A stretch of 64,000 bases of DNA, taken from NCBI GenBank assembly GCA_023846275.1, contig CM043870.1, positions 17,795,057-17,859,056 of the forward strand, written 5' to 3'. The position numbers and the translations under genes are program-made. Shown in pieces: positions 1 through 11,605 of this stretch. The DNA comes from Vanilla planifolia (lineage: Eukaryota > Streptophyta > Magnoliopsida > Asparagales > Orchidaceae). The number at the start of each line of letters is the position of its first letter. Positions within the stretch are counted from its first letter, which is position 1. The notes under the pieces are model-generated. The model made no database searches and was not told the DNA's origin. It saw only the letters and a program-made list of their open reading frames with translations.

Positions 1-601
1 TTTCTTCCTTATGAAGAGGAAGAGGAAAAAGAAGAAGAAGAAGTGGAAGAAGAAGACAAGAAGAAGAAGACAAGAAGAATAAGAATAAGAAGAAGAAGAG
101 GAAGAAGGTGTGAAAGAGTAGAGAGAGATGGAAGAACAAGAAGAAGATGAAGTAGAAGAAGAGAAGTAAAGAAGAAGAAGAAGAAGAAAAGATGATGTAG
201 TAGAAGAAGAAGAACTAGAAAAGAAGAAGATGAAGAAGAGGAAGAAGAAGTAGTAGAAGAAGAAGATGTAGTAGTAGTAGCAGTAGCAGTAGAATATGAA
301 GAAGAAGAAGAAGAAGAAGAAGAAGAAGAAGAAAAGAAGAAGAAGAAGGAGAAGAAGAAGAGGTAGAAGAAGAAGTAAAAGAAGAAGAAGTTGATGTCGA
401 TGATGAAGAAGAAGAAGAAGAAGTAGTAGAAGTAGTACTAGAAGAAGACGAAGAAGAAGAAGAAGAGTAAGAAGAAGAAGAAGAGGAAGACGATGAAAAA
501 GAAGAAGAACAGGAAGAAGAACAAGAAGATGAAGAAGAAGACGAAGAAGAAGAAGAAGTAGAAGAGGAAGATGAAGAAAAAAAGAAGAGGATGAAGAAGA
601 A

Positions 602-633
<32 letters not shown>

Positions 634-930
634 TGAAGAAGAAGAAGAAGAAGAAGATGAGCAAGTAAAAGAAGAGGAAGAAGAAGAGGATGAGGAGGTG
701 GAGGAGGAGAAAGAAGAAGAAGAAGAAGAAGAAGAAGAAGAAGAGGAGGAAGAAGAAGAAGAATAGAATGTTGAAGAAGAAGAAGTGGATGAAGATGAAG
801 AAGAAGAAGAAGAAGAAGAAGAAGAAGAAGAAGAAAAAGAAGAAGAAGAATATGAAGAGGTGGAAGAAGAAGATGATGAAAATTATAAAGAAGAAGATGA
901 AGAAGTAGTGGAAGAAGAAGAAGAATAATA

Positions 931-1840
931 AGAGAAAGATGAGGAAGAAGAGGAAGAACATAACGAAGAATGTGAGAAAGTAAAAGAAGAAGATGAAGGA
1001 GAAAAAAAGAAGAAGCGAAAGTAGAGGAGGAAAAAGATTAAAATGCGGAAGAAGTAGAGGGAGAAGAGAAAGAAGTAGAGGAAGCAGAAGAAGAGGAAGA
1101 AGGCGAAGAAGATAAAGAAGAAGAAGAAGAAGAAGAAGATCGTGATGATTATGAAGAATAAGAAGAAGGAGAAGAAGAAGAAGAAGAAGAAGAATAAGAT
1201 GAAGAAGAAGAAGAAGAAAAAGAAGAAGGGGAAGAAAAAGAAGAAGAAGAATAAAAAGTTGAAGAAGAAGAAGAGGATGATGAAGAAGAAGAAGAAGAAG
1301 AAGCAAAAGAAGAAGAATATGAAGTAGAGGAAGAAGAAGACGAAAAAGATAAAGAAGAAGAAGAAGAAGTGGAAGAAGAAGAAGAATAATAATAAGAGAA
1401 AGATGAGGAAGAAGGCGAAGAACATAAAGAAGAAGGTGAGAAAGTAGTAGAAGGAGATGAAGAAGAAAAAAGAAGTGAAAGTAGAGGAGGAAAAAAGATG
1501 AAAAAGAGGAGGAAGAAGTAGAGGACGAAGAGAAAGAAGTAGAGGAAAAAGAAGAAGAGGAAGAAGGGGAAGAAGATGAAGAAGAAGAAGAAGGAGAAGA
1601 AGAAGAAAAAGAACAATAAAAAGAAGAATATTAGGTCGAGGAGGAAAAAGAAAGAGAGGAAGAACAACTAGTAGAAGAAGAAGAAGAAAAAGAATAGGCA
1701 AAGGGGAAAGAAGAAGAAGTAGTAGAAGAAAACGTGGAAGAAGATATAGAAGAGGGGGAAGAAGAAGAGGAACAAGAAGAAGAAGAGGGGGAAGAAGAAA
1801 AAGAAAAGGAGGAATATGGGTAAGAAGAAGAAGTAGTAGT
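931..1840 (+). repeat. Segmental tandem duplication (~460 bp unit) inside GAA block 1
   Basis: The landmark AGAGAAAGATGAGGAAGAAG occurs at 931 and again at 1,395. It is followed in both copies, in the same order, by an AACATAA segment, a GTGAGAAAGTA segment, GTAGAGGAGGAAAAA (1,021 and 1,481) and AGAGAAAGAAGTAGAGGA. The ordered, spaced matches show duplication of a long unit, not independent slippage. The right end of the second copy is a guess. Confidence 0.6.
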
Positions 1841-2774
1841 AGTATAAGAAGAAGAAGAAGAAGGTGAAGAAGAAGAGGTAGAAGAAGAACAGGAAGAAGG
1901 AGAAGAAGAAGAAGAGGAAGAAAAAGAAGAAGAAGAGGAAGAAGATGGTGAAGTTGAAAAAGAAGAGAAAGAAGGAGAAGAAGAAGAAGAAGAAAAAGAA
2001 GAAGAAGAACATGAAGAAGAAGAGGTAGAAGAAGTATAAGAAGAAGAAGAAGAAAAAGAGTTGGAAGAAGAAGAAGAAGAGGAAGAAGAAGTGGAAGAAG
2101 AAAGAGAAGTGAAAGAAGAAGAAGAAGAAGAAGAAGAAGTAAAAGAAGAGAAGAAGTCAAAGAAGAAGAAGAAGAAGGAAAAAGAAGAAGAAGAAGAGGA
2201 TTAAGAAGAAGTATAAATAGAAGAAGAAGATGAAGTAGAAGAAGAAGAAGTAGTCATAGTAGGAGAGGAAGAAAGGAGAAGAAGAAGAGAAATAAGAAGA
2301 AGTAGAAGATGAAGATGAAAAAAAAGAAGAAGAAGAACGTGAAGAAACCGAAGAAGAAGAAGAAGAAGGAGATGAAGACGAAAAAGTAAAAGAATAAGAA
2401 GAAGAGGATGATGATGATGGTAAAGAAGAAGTTGTTGAAGAACATGATAAAGAAGATGATGAACAAGAAGTAGAAGAAGAAGAAGAGGAAGAAGAAGAAG
2501 AAGAAAAAGAAGAAGAAAAAGAAGAAGAAAAAGAAGAAGAAAAAGAATTAGAAGAGGAAGAAAAAGAAGAAAAAGAAGATGAAGAGTACGAAGAAGAAGA
2601 AAGTATAGAAGTGTAAGAAGAAGAAGAAAAAGAAGAAGAAGAACAAGAAGAAGAGGGAAAAGAAAAAGAGGATCAGAAAGAAGAGGAAGAAGAAGAAGAG
2701 GAAAAAGGAGAAGAAAAAAGAAGTAGAGGAAGGAGTATTAGTAGTAGTAGAAGAAGAAGAAGAAGAAAAAGATG

Positions 2775-3060
2775 AAGAAGAATAGAAGGAGAAGGAGAAG
2801 AAGAAGGAGGATGAGGAGTAGGAGAAGGAGTAGGAGATGGAGAAGGGGAAGGAGAGAGGGAAGAAGAAGGACAAGAAGAAGAAGAAGAAGAGAAGGAGAA
2901 GGAGAAGGAGATGGAGAAGAAGAAGAAGGAGAAGGAGAAGGAGAAGAAGAAGGAGAAGGAGAAGGAGAAGAAGAAGGAGAAGGAGAAGAATAAGGAGAAG
3001 GAAAAGGAGAGGAAGAACGAGAAGTTGAAGTAGAAGGGGAAGGAGAAGGACTTGAAGAAG
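2775..3060 (+). repeat. GGAGAA hexamer core in GAA block 1
   Basis: Runs of GGAGAAGGAGAA with some GAAGAAGGAGAAGG steps, distinct from the plain GAA repeat on both sides. Similar cores recur at about 7,345-7,400, 13,440-13,610, 15,415-15,450 and 17,295-17,430, so this is a recurring sub-block of the compound satellite rather than a chance cluster. Confidence 0.8.
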
Positions 3061-4014
3061 AAGAAGAAGAAGATGTAGAAGGAGAAGAAAAAGTAGGTGA
3101 AGAAGAAGAAAATGAAGAAGAAGAAGAAGAAGTAGAAGAAGAGGAAGAAGAACTGGAAGAAGAAAAGAAAGAATGAAGAAAAAGAAAGAAGTAAGAAGAA
3201 AGCAAAAAGAAAGATGGAAGAAGGAAGAAGGAAGGAGGAGAAGAAGTTGAAGGAGAAGGTGAAAGGGAAGGGGAAAGAGAACAAGAAGGAGGAGAAGAAC
3301 AAGAACAAAAAGAAGCAGGATTAGATGATGAAGAAGAAGAAGAGAAAGAAGTGAAAGAAGAAGTAGAATAACAGGAAGAAGAAGAAGAGGATGAAGAGGA
3401 TGAAGAGGAAGAAGAAGGAGAAGAAGTAAAAGAAGAACAAAATGAAGGAGAAGAAGAAAAAAAGATGTAGAGGAAGAAAAAAGGAGAAGGAGAAGAAGAA
3501 GAAGAAGAAGAAGTAGTAGTAGAGGAAGAAGAAGAGGAAAAAGAAGAAAAGAAGAAGTGGAAGAAGAAGAAGAAGAAGAGAAGAAGTAGAGGCGGAAGAG
3601 GATGAAGAAAAAGAATAATAGGACAAAGAAGTCGAAGAAGAAGATTAAGAAGTAGAAGAAGTAGAAGGACATGAGGAAGAAGAAAAAGAAGAAGAAGAAG
3701 AAGAAGAAGAAGAAAAAGAAGAGAAAGAAGTGGAAGAAGTAAAAGAATAAGAATAAGAAGAAGATGAAGAAGAAGAAGAGGAGGAGCAAGAAGAAGATGA
3801 AAAACAAGTGGAAGTGGAAGAAGAAGAAGATGAAGAAGAAGAGGATGTGGAAGAAGAAGAAGAAGAAGATGATGATGAATAAGAAGAATGGGAAGAAGAA
3901 GAAGAAGAAGATGAAGATGAAGTGGAAGACGAGGAAGAGTTGGAGGAAGAAGAAGAAGATGAGGAAGAAGAAGCAGAGGAAGAGGAAGCTGTGTAGGAGG
4001 AAGAAGTGGAGGAA

Positions 4015-4067
<53 letters not shown>

Positions 4068-4402
4068 AAAAGCAAAAGTAGAAGAAGAAGAAGAAGTGGA
4101 AGAAGAAGAAGAACAAGAAGAGGAAGAAAAAGATTATGAAGAAGAAGAAGAAGAAGAAGAAAAGAAGAAGAAGAAGAAGAAGAATAAGAAAAAGTGGAAG
4201 AAGAAGAAGAAGTGGAAGAAGTGGAAGAAGAAGAAGAATAAGGAGAAGAGGAGGAGGAATAAGAAGAAGAAGAGGACAAAGAAGAAGTGCAAGAAGTCCA
4301 AGATGAAGAAGAATAAGAAGAAGATATTGAGAAGAATAAGAAGAAGATATAGAAGAAGAAGAAGAAGAAAAAGTAGTAGTAGTAAAAGAAGAAGAAGAAG
4401 AA

Positions 4403-5106
4403 AGATTATCAATTAATAGGCAAGGGCTTAGGGATTAAGAATTTTGTGTTATAGATTTAGTATTGAGCATTAGAAAATTAGGGATTCAGGATTATGGATT
4501 AGGGATTAAATATTATATTTTTTGGATTAAGGATTAGGAATTAAGGGTTAGGGATTTGGGATTAGGGTTATGGTTTTGGGTTTAGGGTTTAAGGAATATG
4601 GAATTGAAAATAGTGATTAGGAATTAAAGATTATGGATAAAGGATTAAAGATTAAGTATTATGGATTAGGGATAAAGGATTAAGAATTAGGGATTAAGGG
4701 ATTATAGATCATGTATTTGGGATTAAGGATTAGGGATTGTAGATTAAGGATTAGAGATTAAAGATTATAAATTAAAAATGAGAGATTAAAGGATTTTTAT
4801 TAGGGATTAATGATTAGGGATTAGGTATTAAGGATTACGAATTAGAGAATAAAGATTTTGTATTAAAGATTAAGGCTTAGTTATTAAGGATTAGGGATTA
4901 GGGTTTAAGGATTAGGGATTAAGGATTAGGGATTAAGGATTAAGGATTTAAGATGGATTATGGATTAGGGATTAAGGATTTGGCATTGGAGATTAGGGAT
5001 TAGAGATTAAGAATTAGCGATTAGCGATTCGGGATTAGGGTAGGAGTGATTAATGATTAGTGATTAAGAATTAGGGAGACTGGGATTAGGTATTACAAAT
5101 TAAAGA
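4403..5106 (+). repeat. Telomere-like heptamer satellite, block H1
   Basis: Degenerate 7-bp tandem repeat, best at 4,909-4,950, where GGATTAG and GGATTAA units alternate in register. Read in another phase the unit is TTAGGGA or TTAAGGA, one or two changes from the plant telomere repeat TTTAGGG (phase TTAGGGT). A stretch of true plant telomere motif, GGGTTTAGGGTTT, sits at 4,578-4,590. The G-rich strand is on top, as in every other heptamer block. The block opens with a junction motif (CAAGGGCTTAGGGATTAAGA, 4,421-4,440) that recurs at 5,962 and, with changes, 6,758. Confidence 0.9.
4578..4590 (+). repeat. Canonical plant telomere motif, about two copies (interstitial)
   Basis: The sequence GGGTTTAGGGTTT is exact Arabidopsis-type telomere repeat (TTTAGGG)n lying inside the degenerate heptamer block. 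It supports a telomere-derived origin for the heptamer, though two copies could also arise by mutation of GGGATTA units. Confidence 0.7.
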
Positions 5107-5387
5107 TTAATGATATAGAAGAAGAAAAAGAAGGAGAAGAAGAAGAAGTAGAAGAAGAAGAGAAAGAAGAAGAAAAAAAAGAGGAAGAAGAAAAAGATGA
5201 ATAAAAAGAAGAAGAGGAGGACGAACAAGAAGGCTAAAAAGAGCTAGAAGAGCAAGAAGACCAAAAAGAAGAAGAAGACGAAGAAGTAAAAGAAGAGGAA
5301 GAAGAAGAGGAAGAAAAAGATGGATATGAAGAAGAAGAAGAAGAAGAGGAAGAGGAAGAACAAGTTGAAGAACAAGAAGAGGTGGAA

Positions 5388-5419
<32 letters not shown>

Positions 5420-5494
5420 GACAAGGAAGAGGAAGAAGAAGAAGAAGAAGAAGAAGAAGAAGAAGATGAATATGAAGAAGGTGAGGAAAATGAA

Positions 5495-5526
<32 letters not shown>

Positions 5527-5943
5527 AGATGAAGAAGAAGAGGAAAACGAGAATGTAGAGGAAGAAGATGAAGAAGTTGAGAAAGAAGAAGAAGAAGAAT
5601 AGGAAGAAGAATTTATAGAAGAGGAAGAAGTAGAGGAAGAAGAAGAAGAAGAGGAGGAAGAAGAAGAAGAGGAAGAATAAGAAGAAAAAGTAGAAGAAGA
5701 AGTGGAAAAAGATGATGAAGAAGAGGAGGAAGAAAAAGAATAGAAGAAGAAGAAGAGGAAGAAGAAAAAGAGTGAGAAGAAGCGGAAGAAGATGAAGAAG
5801 AGGAAGAGAAAGTGGATTAATAAGAAGAAGAAGAGGATAAGGAAGAAGAGTAAGAAGAGGAAGAAGAGCAAGAAGAGCAAGAAGAGCAAGAATAAGAACA
5901 AGATATAGAAGAAGAACAAGAACAAGAATAAGAAGAAGAAAAG
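5107..5943 (+). repeat. GAA-type polypurine satellite, block 2
   Basis: Imperfect GAA repeat between heptamer blocks H1 and H2. The left part holds AAGAGCTAGAAGAGCAAGAAG (around 5,240) and the right end holds three AAGAGCAAG units (5,865-5,890). Very similar GCAAG-containing units occur just before the next junction (6,705-6,731), which supports duplication of the whole heptamer plus GAA unit. Open frames are repeat artefacts. Confidence 0.93.
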
Positions 5944-6607
5944 AGATTATAGATTTATAATCAAGGGCTTAGGGATTAAGAATTTTGTATTAAGGACTAA
6001 GAATTAGGGATTATAAAGGGAGGGATTTAGGATTATGGATTTGGGATTAGGGATTTGGGATTAAGGATTTGGAATTAAAGATATGGGATTATTGATTAGG
6101 ATTAAGGCTTTGGGATTAGGAATTAGGGAATAGGGATTTGGAAATATGAATTAGAAATTAGAGATTAAGGGATTAAGGATTGAGGATTAAGGGATCAAGG
6201 GATTAAGGACTAAGTATTTAGAATTAGGCATTAGGGAACAATGATTACAGATTAGAGATATTAATTAAGGATTGAGATTAGTGGTTTGAGATTAAAAATT
6301 CAAGACAATCGATTAGAGATTAAAGATTAGAAATTAAGGTTTAGGAATTAGAGATTAGAGATTAAGTATTAAAGATTAAGGATTAGAGATTAAGCATTAG
6401 GGATTAAGGTTTAAGGTTTAAGGACAAGAGATTTTATGGAGGGATCAAGGATTAAAAATAAAGCATCAATGATAAGGGATTAGGGATTATGTATTATGGA
6501 TTTTGCATTGGAAATTAGAGATTAGAGATTAAGAATTAGATATTAATGATTAGGAGGGGAGTAATTAGAGATTAAAGATTAGGGATTATAGATTAAGGAC
6601 TAGGGAT
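5944..6607 (+). repeat. Telomere-like heptamer satellite, block H2
   Basis: Degenerate GGATTAR heptamers. The block starts with AATCAAGGGCTTAGGGATTA, nearly the same as the start of H1. It also shares with H1 a late landmark: TTGCATTGGAAATTAGAGATT (about 6,502) against TTGGCATTGGAGATTAGGGA (about 4,980), followed in both by a GGAG-containing step before TGATTAG or TAATTAG. H1 and H2 are therefore homologous blocks and not only similar in repeat type. Confidence 0.88.
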
Positions 6608-6738
6608 AAAGAAGAAGGAGAAGAAGAAGAAGAAGAAGAGGAAGAAGAAGAAAAAGAATAGGAAGAAGAAAAATAGGAATCAGAAGAAGAGGACAAAGAA
6701 GAAAGCTAAGAAGAGCAAGAAAAGCAAGAAGAAGAAGG
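6608..6738 (+). repeat. GAA-type polypurine satellite, short block 3
   Basis: About 130 bp of GAA-type repeat between H2 and H3, ending in GCAAGAAAAGCAAGAAG units like those that end block 2. It looks like a shortened copy of block 2. Confidence 0.88.
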
Positions 6739-7091
6739 GAGATTATGAATTAGTGGGCAAGGGCATAGGGATTAAGAGTTATGTATTAGAGATTATGGAT
6801 TAAGCATTAGAAAAAGAGGGATTCAGGATTATGAATTAGGGATTAAGGTTTACGGATTAAAGATTCGTGATTGAGGATTACGAGTTAGGGATTAGGGACT
6901 AAGGATTAATAATTATGAATTGGAAATTAAGGATTTGATTAGGAATTAAGATTAAGGATTATGGGATTAAGGATTAGGGATTAAGGATTATGTATTAAGG
7001 ATTAGAAATTTGAGATTTTAGATTAGGGATTTAGGAAAAAACATTAGAGATTAGGGATTAGGGGTTGGGGACTAAGGATGAGGGATTAGGG
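6739..7091 (+). repeat. Telomere-like heptamer satellite, block H3
   Basis: Degenerate heptamers opening with GGGCAAGGGCATAGGGATTA (6,755), the third appearance of the junction motif. AGGGATTCAGGATTATG (about 6,819) matches the same phrase near 4,479 in H1. Confidence 0.88.
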
Positions 7092-7538
7092 ATAAAGAAA
7101 AAGAAGGGAAGGAAGAAGAAGAAAGAACAAGAACAAAGAAAGAAGAAAGAAGAAAGAAGAAAAAAGAAAGAAGAAATTAGAAGGAAGATAGAAGGAGGAA
7201 GAGGGAAGAAGGAAGAAAGAAGAAGGAGAAGAAAGAATGAAGAAGGTAAAAGAAATAAGAAAGAAAGAAAAAAGAAGAAAGAGGAAAGAAGAAGTAGAAA
7301 TAGAACGAGAAGAAGAAGAAAAAGGAGGAAGTGCAGAACGAGGAGTAGAAGGAGGAGGAGAAGGAGAAAGGGAAGGAGAAAGAGAAAGAGAAAGACAAAA
7401 ACATGAAGAGGAAGGGAAGGAGGAAGTGGAAGAAGAGGACGTCGAAGAAGGAGAAGAAGAAGGGAAAGAGGAAGAAGTAGTAGTAGAAGAAGAAGAAGAA
7501 GAAGTGGAAGAATAAAAGAAGAAGAATAAGAATAAGAA

Positions 7539-7569
<31 letters not shown>

Positions 7570-8550
7570 AAGAAAGAAGAAGAAAGAAGAAAGAAGAAAG
7601 AAGAAAGAAGATGAAAGAAAGAAGGAGGAAAATGAAAGGACAAAGAAGGAAGAACAAAGAAGGAAGAAGGAAGAAATAAGAAGGAAGAAGGAAGAAGATG
7701 AAGAAGTTGAAGAAGAAGAAGAAGTAGAAGAAGATGAAGAAGAAGACAAATAAGAGGATGAAGAAGAAGAAGAAGAAGAAGAAGAATGAGAAGAAGAATA
7801 AAAAGAACAAGAGGAACAAGGAGAAGAAGAGAAGAAGAAGAAGAAGAAGAACAAGAAGAAGCAAAAGAAGAAGAAGAAGAAGAAGAAGAACCGAAAAGAG
7901 AAGAAGAAGAAGAAGAACAAGAGGAAGATGAGAAAGAAGAAGAAGAAGAAGGAGAGGTAGACGAAGATGTGGAAGAAGAAGAAAAGGAAGAAGAAGAAGA
8001 AGAGGAAGAATAAAAACAAGGGGAGGAAGTTGAAGAAAAAGATGAAGCAGAGGAATAAGAAGAAGAAGAAGAAGATGAGGAAAAGGAAGAAGAAGAAGAA
8101 GAGGAAGAATAAGAAGAAGATGAAGAAGTAGAGGAAGATGAGGAAACAGAGGAAGAAGAACAAGAAGAAGATGCAGAAAAAGAAGAAGATGATGAAGAAG
8201 AAGAAGACCAAGAAGAACAAGCGGAAGAAGAAGAAGAAGTAGAAGTGGTAGAAGTTGAAGAGGAAGATGAGGAACAAGAGGGGGAAGCAGAAAAAGAAGG
8301 AAAAGAAGAAGATGAAGAAGAAGAGTAAGAAGAAGTAGTAGAAGAAGAAGAAGTAGAAGAAGAAGAGGAAGAAGAAGGAGATGAAGAGAGAGAAGAAGAA
8401 GAAGTAGAACAAGAGGAAGAAGAAGAAGAAGAGGAAGAAGAAGAAGATGAGGAAGAAGACGATGAAGAGGTGGAAGAACAAGATGATGACGAAGAAGAAG
8501 AAGAGGAACAACAAGAAGAAGATGAAGAGGAAGAAGAAGAGGAAGTGAAG
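7092..8550 (+). repeat. GAA-type polypurine satellite, block 4
   Basis: Ordered sub-blocks: AAGAAAGAAGG-type repeat (7,092-7,330), a GGAGAAGGAGAAAG core (about 7,345-7,400), plain GAA, a second AAGAAAG tract (about 7,565-7,690), then GAA to 8,550. The same order recurs in later blocks. The right edge is cut by the non-satellite insertion that starts near 8,552. Open frames on both strands are repeat translations. Confidence 0.93.
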
Positions 8551-8551
8551 T

Positions 8552-10440
8552 TCTTTGTGCTTAAGGTAATCTCACAATAGGGGGTTGAATTGTAGTAAAA
8601 AAAATTTCTTTCGATTTTTTAGTTTCAATTAAAACTTAAATCTTTCAAGAAAGATTAAGAAAGAATAGTACACATAAATTTTAATGTGGTTTAACTCAAA
8701 CTCGAGCCTGCATCCACCTCCAACCAGTGTTGGGAAAAAACCACTAAAATTACCAAATTACAATTGAGGTTTTTTGTACGGGTCACCTCAAACCTACTTG
8801 GGATTTTACCTACGGCTAGTCTTGAAGCTACTTGAGTTTTTCTGGGCACAACTCAAACCCCAGGCTTCTGCACAATTGTCAGGATGCCTTTACCCCAAAG
8901 AAAGAAATATAAAAAATTGGCAAAACTTAAGAAAATTTTAAGAGAAATATGAGGCACACGCAATACCAAAAAGAGGGAGGAATAGAGATTGAAAAATAGT
9001 TGAAGCAAAAACCTCCAATTTTTGGTTCCTTCTTATAGCTTTCACTTGTGACTTTGGAAGCACCGTATGCACTTGCAATTACTCGATATTGTGATTTGAA
9101 AGCTTTGAAATATTAGCAATGGTAACCTCTAGTAGTTCTTCATCATTCCCTATTTATAAAGCTTAATTTGAGCTCTAAATCCACTCCCATCGACTCTAAA
9201 ATGAATTAGCCATTTGGGTAACAAACACAAAGCAGTCACCATTCGATTTGGAGCCTGAAATGGACATGTCTGATTGAATCTAGAATTTACCATTCGAGAT
9301 CAATCTTGGCCATTGGATCTAGGAGGCCTTGATCTTGGCTATTGGATCGCGTTGGTTATCTTGCATGTATTAAAATATTGTGTCCAAAAATCAACTTAAA
9401 TAGAAACTTACTGCAGTGGTTCGACATCCTCTTGCAATTTTGGCTGGAGTTCGAATCTCCTGTTTGGTCTTTTACTGTTATCATGAAGCAATTTACCTTG
9501 ATTAATCTCAACCATTTGATCGTGCCCGCCTTTCTGCCTTCTTTAACAATCGAATGAGATTGTAGTCCCATATCGTCCAATTATCTTTGCCATTGCTCTT
9601 TATAACACTTTTCATTCATATGTCCCTCGAGCAGTTTTGGGTTTCTCCCCCTTTTCTCGACCAAGATTTAATCACTTAGTCCTAGGTGACTTGATATCGT
9701 GCTTATTCGGGTCAGCTTTCTCTGCGGGCTGAGTTTGCACTTGTTCTGTTCAGAAGCTGCAGGCTGATTTCTCACTTGTTCCATTCAATAGCTCTTCCTG
9801 CGGCCTTTGGGCTTTGCTCGCCCCTTTCAGGTCTATCAAAGAAATTTTACTTTATTTTACTTTTTAAATCCTTAAAGCCTCGACAGGCCAGCCGTCGGGT
9901 TGGGTCGACCCGCCCAACGCTACAGTGAAAATTCCTAAGACTAAAGTGGTTTTATAGTTTTTTGTGAGAACTTTTGTGCCAAAATTTTGAATATAAGTAT
10001 ACTAAAATAATTTTATATTATGATAGTATTACAAGTGTCCTAAATGCCTATGAAAAGAAATTCATGAAAAATAATTCATCAATAATTTTAAAAAATCAAA
10101 TACCGATGTCTATACTTTTCATCAATAATGCTTGGCCCAAAAAAAAATTCAAAAATTATTAAACTTATAGCATTTTCAAATACTAATAGTACTAGTGTGT
10201 CACATCATCTCAAAATTTGGACATATGAAATTCAAGAAAAATAAAGAGATATTCAAGTATGAAGATTCTGGTGCATGCCTTTAATTTCCTTGAAACTTGC
10301 CATCACTCCAAGAGTCTTGAAGCCCATTATTTTAGACAATTTAAAGTTCATGGTTTAACATGATTTAATATTAATAATTTCACTTAAAGTAAGCACAAAT
10401 GATATATAAATATTTATGCTTGACTCATCAAACACAAGAG
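8552..10440. mobile_element. Non-satellite insertion in the GAA array; LTR-like or other dispersed plant repeat (tentative)
   Basis: About 1.9 kb of mixed-composition DNA flanked on both sides by GAA repeat (ends near 8,550, resumes near 10,441). The left part has a leader I associate with a common dispersed plant repeat: a CTCACAATAGGGGGTTGAATTG stretch (8,571), then TTAATGTGGTTTAACTC and GCCTGCATCCACCTCC (8,709), then a C-rich region on to about 9,930. This comparison is from memory, and no terminal repeats or target duplication could be confirmed. The part from about 10,000 to 10,440 is AT-rich and featureless. Short frames at 9,342-9,580 and 9,974-10,162 resemble no family I know. Confidence 0.4.
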
Positions 10441-10922
10441 TGTAACAAGAAGAAGAAGAAGAAAAGAAGGAGAAGAAGAACAAGAAGAAGAAGAGGAAGA
10501 TGAGCAAGAAGAAGAGCACGAAGAAGAGCACGAAGAAAAGGAAAAAGAAGAAGTAGTAGAAGATGAAGAAGAAGAAAAGAAGAAGAAGAAGAAGAAGAAA
10601 AAGAAGAAGAAGAAGAAGAGGAAGAAGAAGAAGAGGAAGAGGAAGAAGAAGATTAAGAAGAAGAAGAAGAATGAGAAGCAGCAACAATAGAAGAAGAAGA
10701 AGAAGAAGAAGAAGAAGAAAAAGAACAGGAAGAGGAAGATGAAAAAGAAAGGGAAGAAGTGAGAGAAGAAGAAGAAGATGATGATGAGGAAGAAGAAGAA
10801 GATGATGATGAGGAAGAAGAAGAAGAAAAAAAAGAACAAGAAAAGAAGAAGAGGAGGAAGAAGAAGAAGAGGAAGAATAAGTAGTGCAAGAAGAGGAATA
10901 ATAAGTGGTAGTACTAGTAGAA

Positions 10923-10954
<32 letters not shown>

Positions 10955-11605
10955 AGAAGAAGTAGACGAAGAAGAAAAGAAGAAGAAGTAGACGAAGAAG
11001 AAAAAAAGAAGTAGAAGAAGAAGAAGAGAATGTGGAGGAAGACGAAGAAGATGAGGTTGAAGAAGAAGAAGAAAAAGAAGAAGAAGAAGAGGAAAATAAG
11101 AAAGAAAAAGAGGAAAAGAAGAAGCAGAAGAAGAGGAGGAAGAAGAAGAAGAAGAGGAAGAGAAGGAGGAAGAATAAGAAGAACAAGTAGAAGTAGAAGT
11201 ATAAAGGAAGAAGAAGAAGTGGAAGAAGAAGAAGAGGAAGAGGAAGAAGAAGAAGAAGAAGAGGAAGAAGTCGAAGAAGTTGAAGAAGAAGAAGAGGAGA
11301 AGGAGGAGGAGGAAGAAGAAGAAGAAGAGGAAGATGATGAAGAAGAAGTAGAACAAGTAAAATAATAATAATAAGAAGAAGGAGAAGAAGAAGAAGAAGA
11401 AAAAAGGAGAAGAAGAAGGTGAAGGGGAAGAAGAAGAAGAAAAGAAGAAGAAGAAGAATAAGAAGTACAAGAAGAATAAGAAGAAAAAGAGGAAGAAGAA
11501 TGTCAAGAAGAAGATGAAGTAGAAGAGGAAGGAGGAGGAGGAGTAGAAGAGGAAGAAGAAGAAGTAGTAGTAGGAGAAGAAGAAGGTGAATAAGAAGAAT
11601 AAGAT
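10441..11605 (+). repeat. GAA-type polypurine satellite, block 5
   Basis: Imperfect GAA repeat that resumes after the insertion; probably the continuation of block 4. It contains a local direct repeat of a GAAGAAGATGATGATGAGGA phrase (about 10,771 and 10,795). It ends at an atypical heptamer junction near 11,606 (GGGGAGGGTGGGCTTAAGG at 11,627). Confidence 0.93.

Larger units (their letters stand above)
1..4402 (+). repeat. GAA-type polypurine satellite, block 1 (continues off the left edge)
   Basis: Almost pure purine on the top strand: imperfect GAA repeats broken by GTA, GAT, AAA and GGA variants and few other pyrimidines. Long open frames here read as Leu/Phe/Ser or Glu/Lys/Arg runs, which is what the repeat itself encodes in each frame, so none is treated as a gene. 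Two internal landmarks stand out. A GGAGAA-rich core lies at about 2,775-3,060 with AAAGAAAG-type sequence after it (3,165-3,310). Around 931-1,130 and 1,395-1,580 there is a diverged duplicate segment offset by about 460 bp. The block ends at the heptamer junction near 4,403. Confidence 0.95.

Noticed and set aside
3764..4416. Glu/Lys-rich frames suggestive of an acidic nucleolar or chromatin protein
   Set aside because: Composition follows from (GAA)n = Glu and (AAG)n = Lys; the frames end exactly where the repeat ends.
4403..5106. A true chromosome end (telomere)
   Set aside because: Units are degenerate, mostly not TTTAGGG, and are flanked on both sides by GAA repeat. This is interstitial or satellite DNA.
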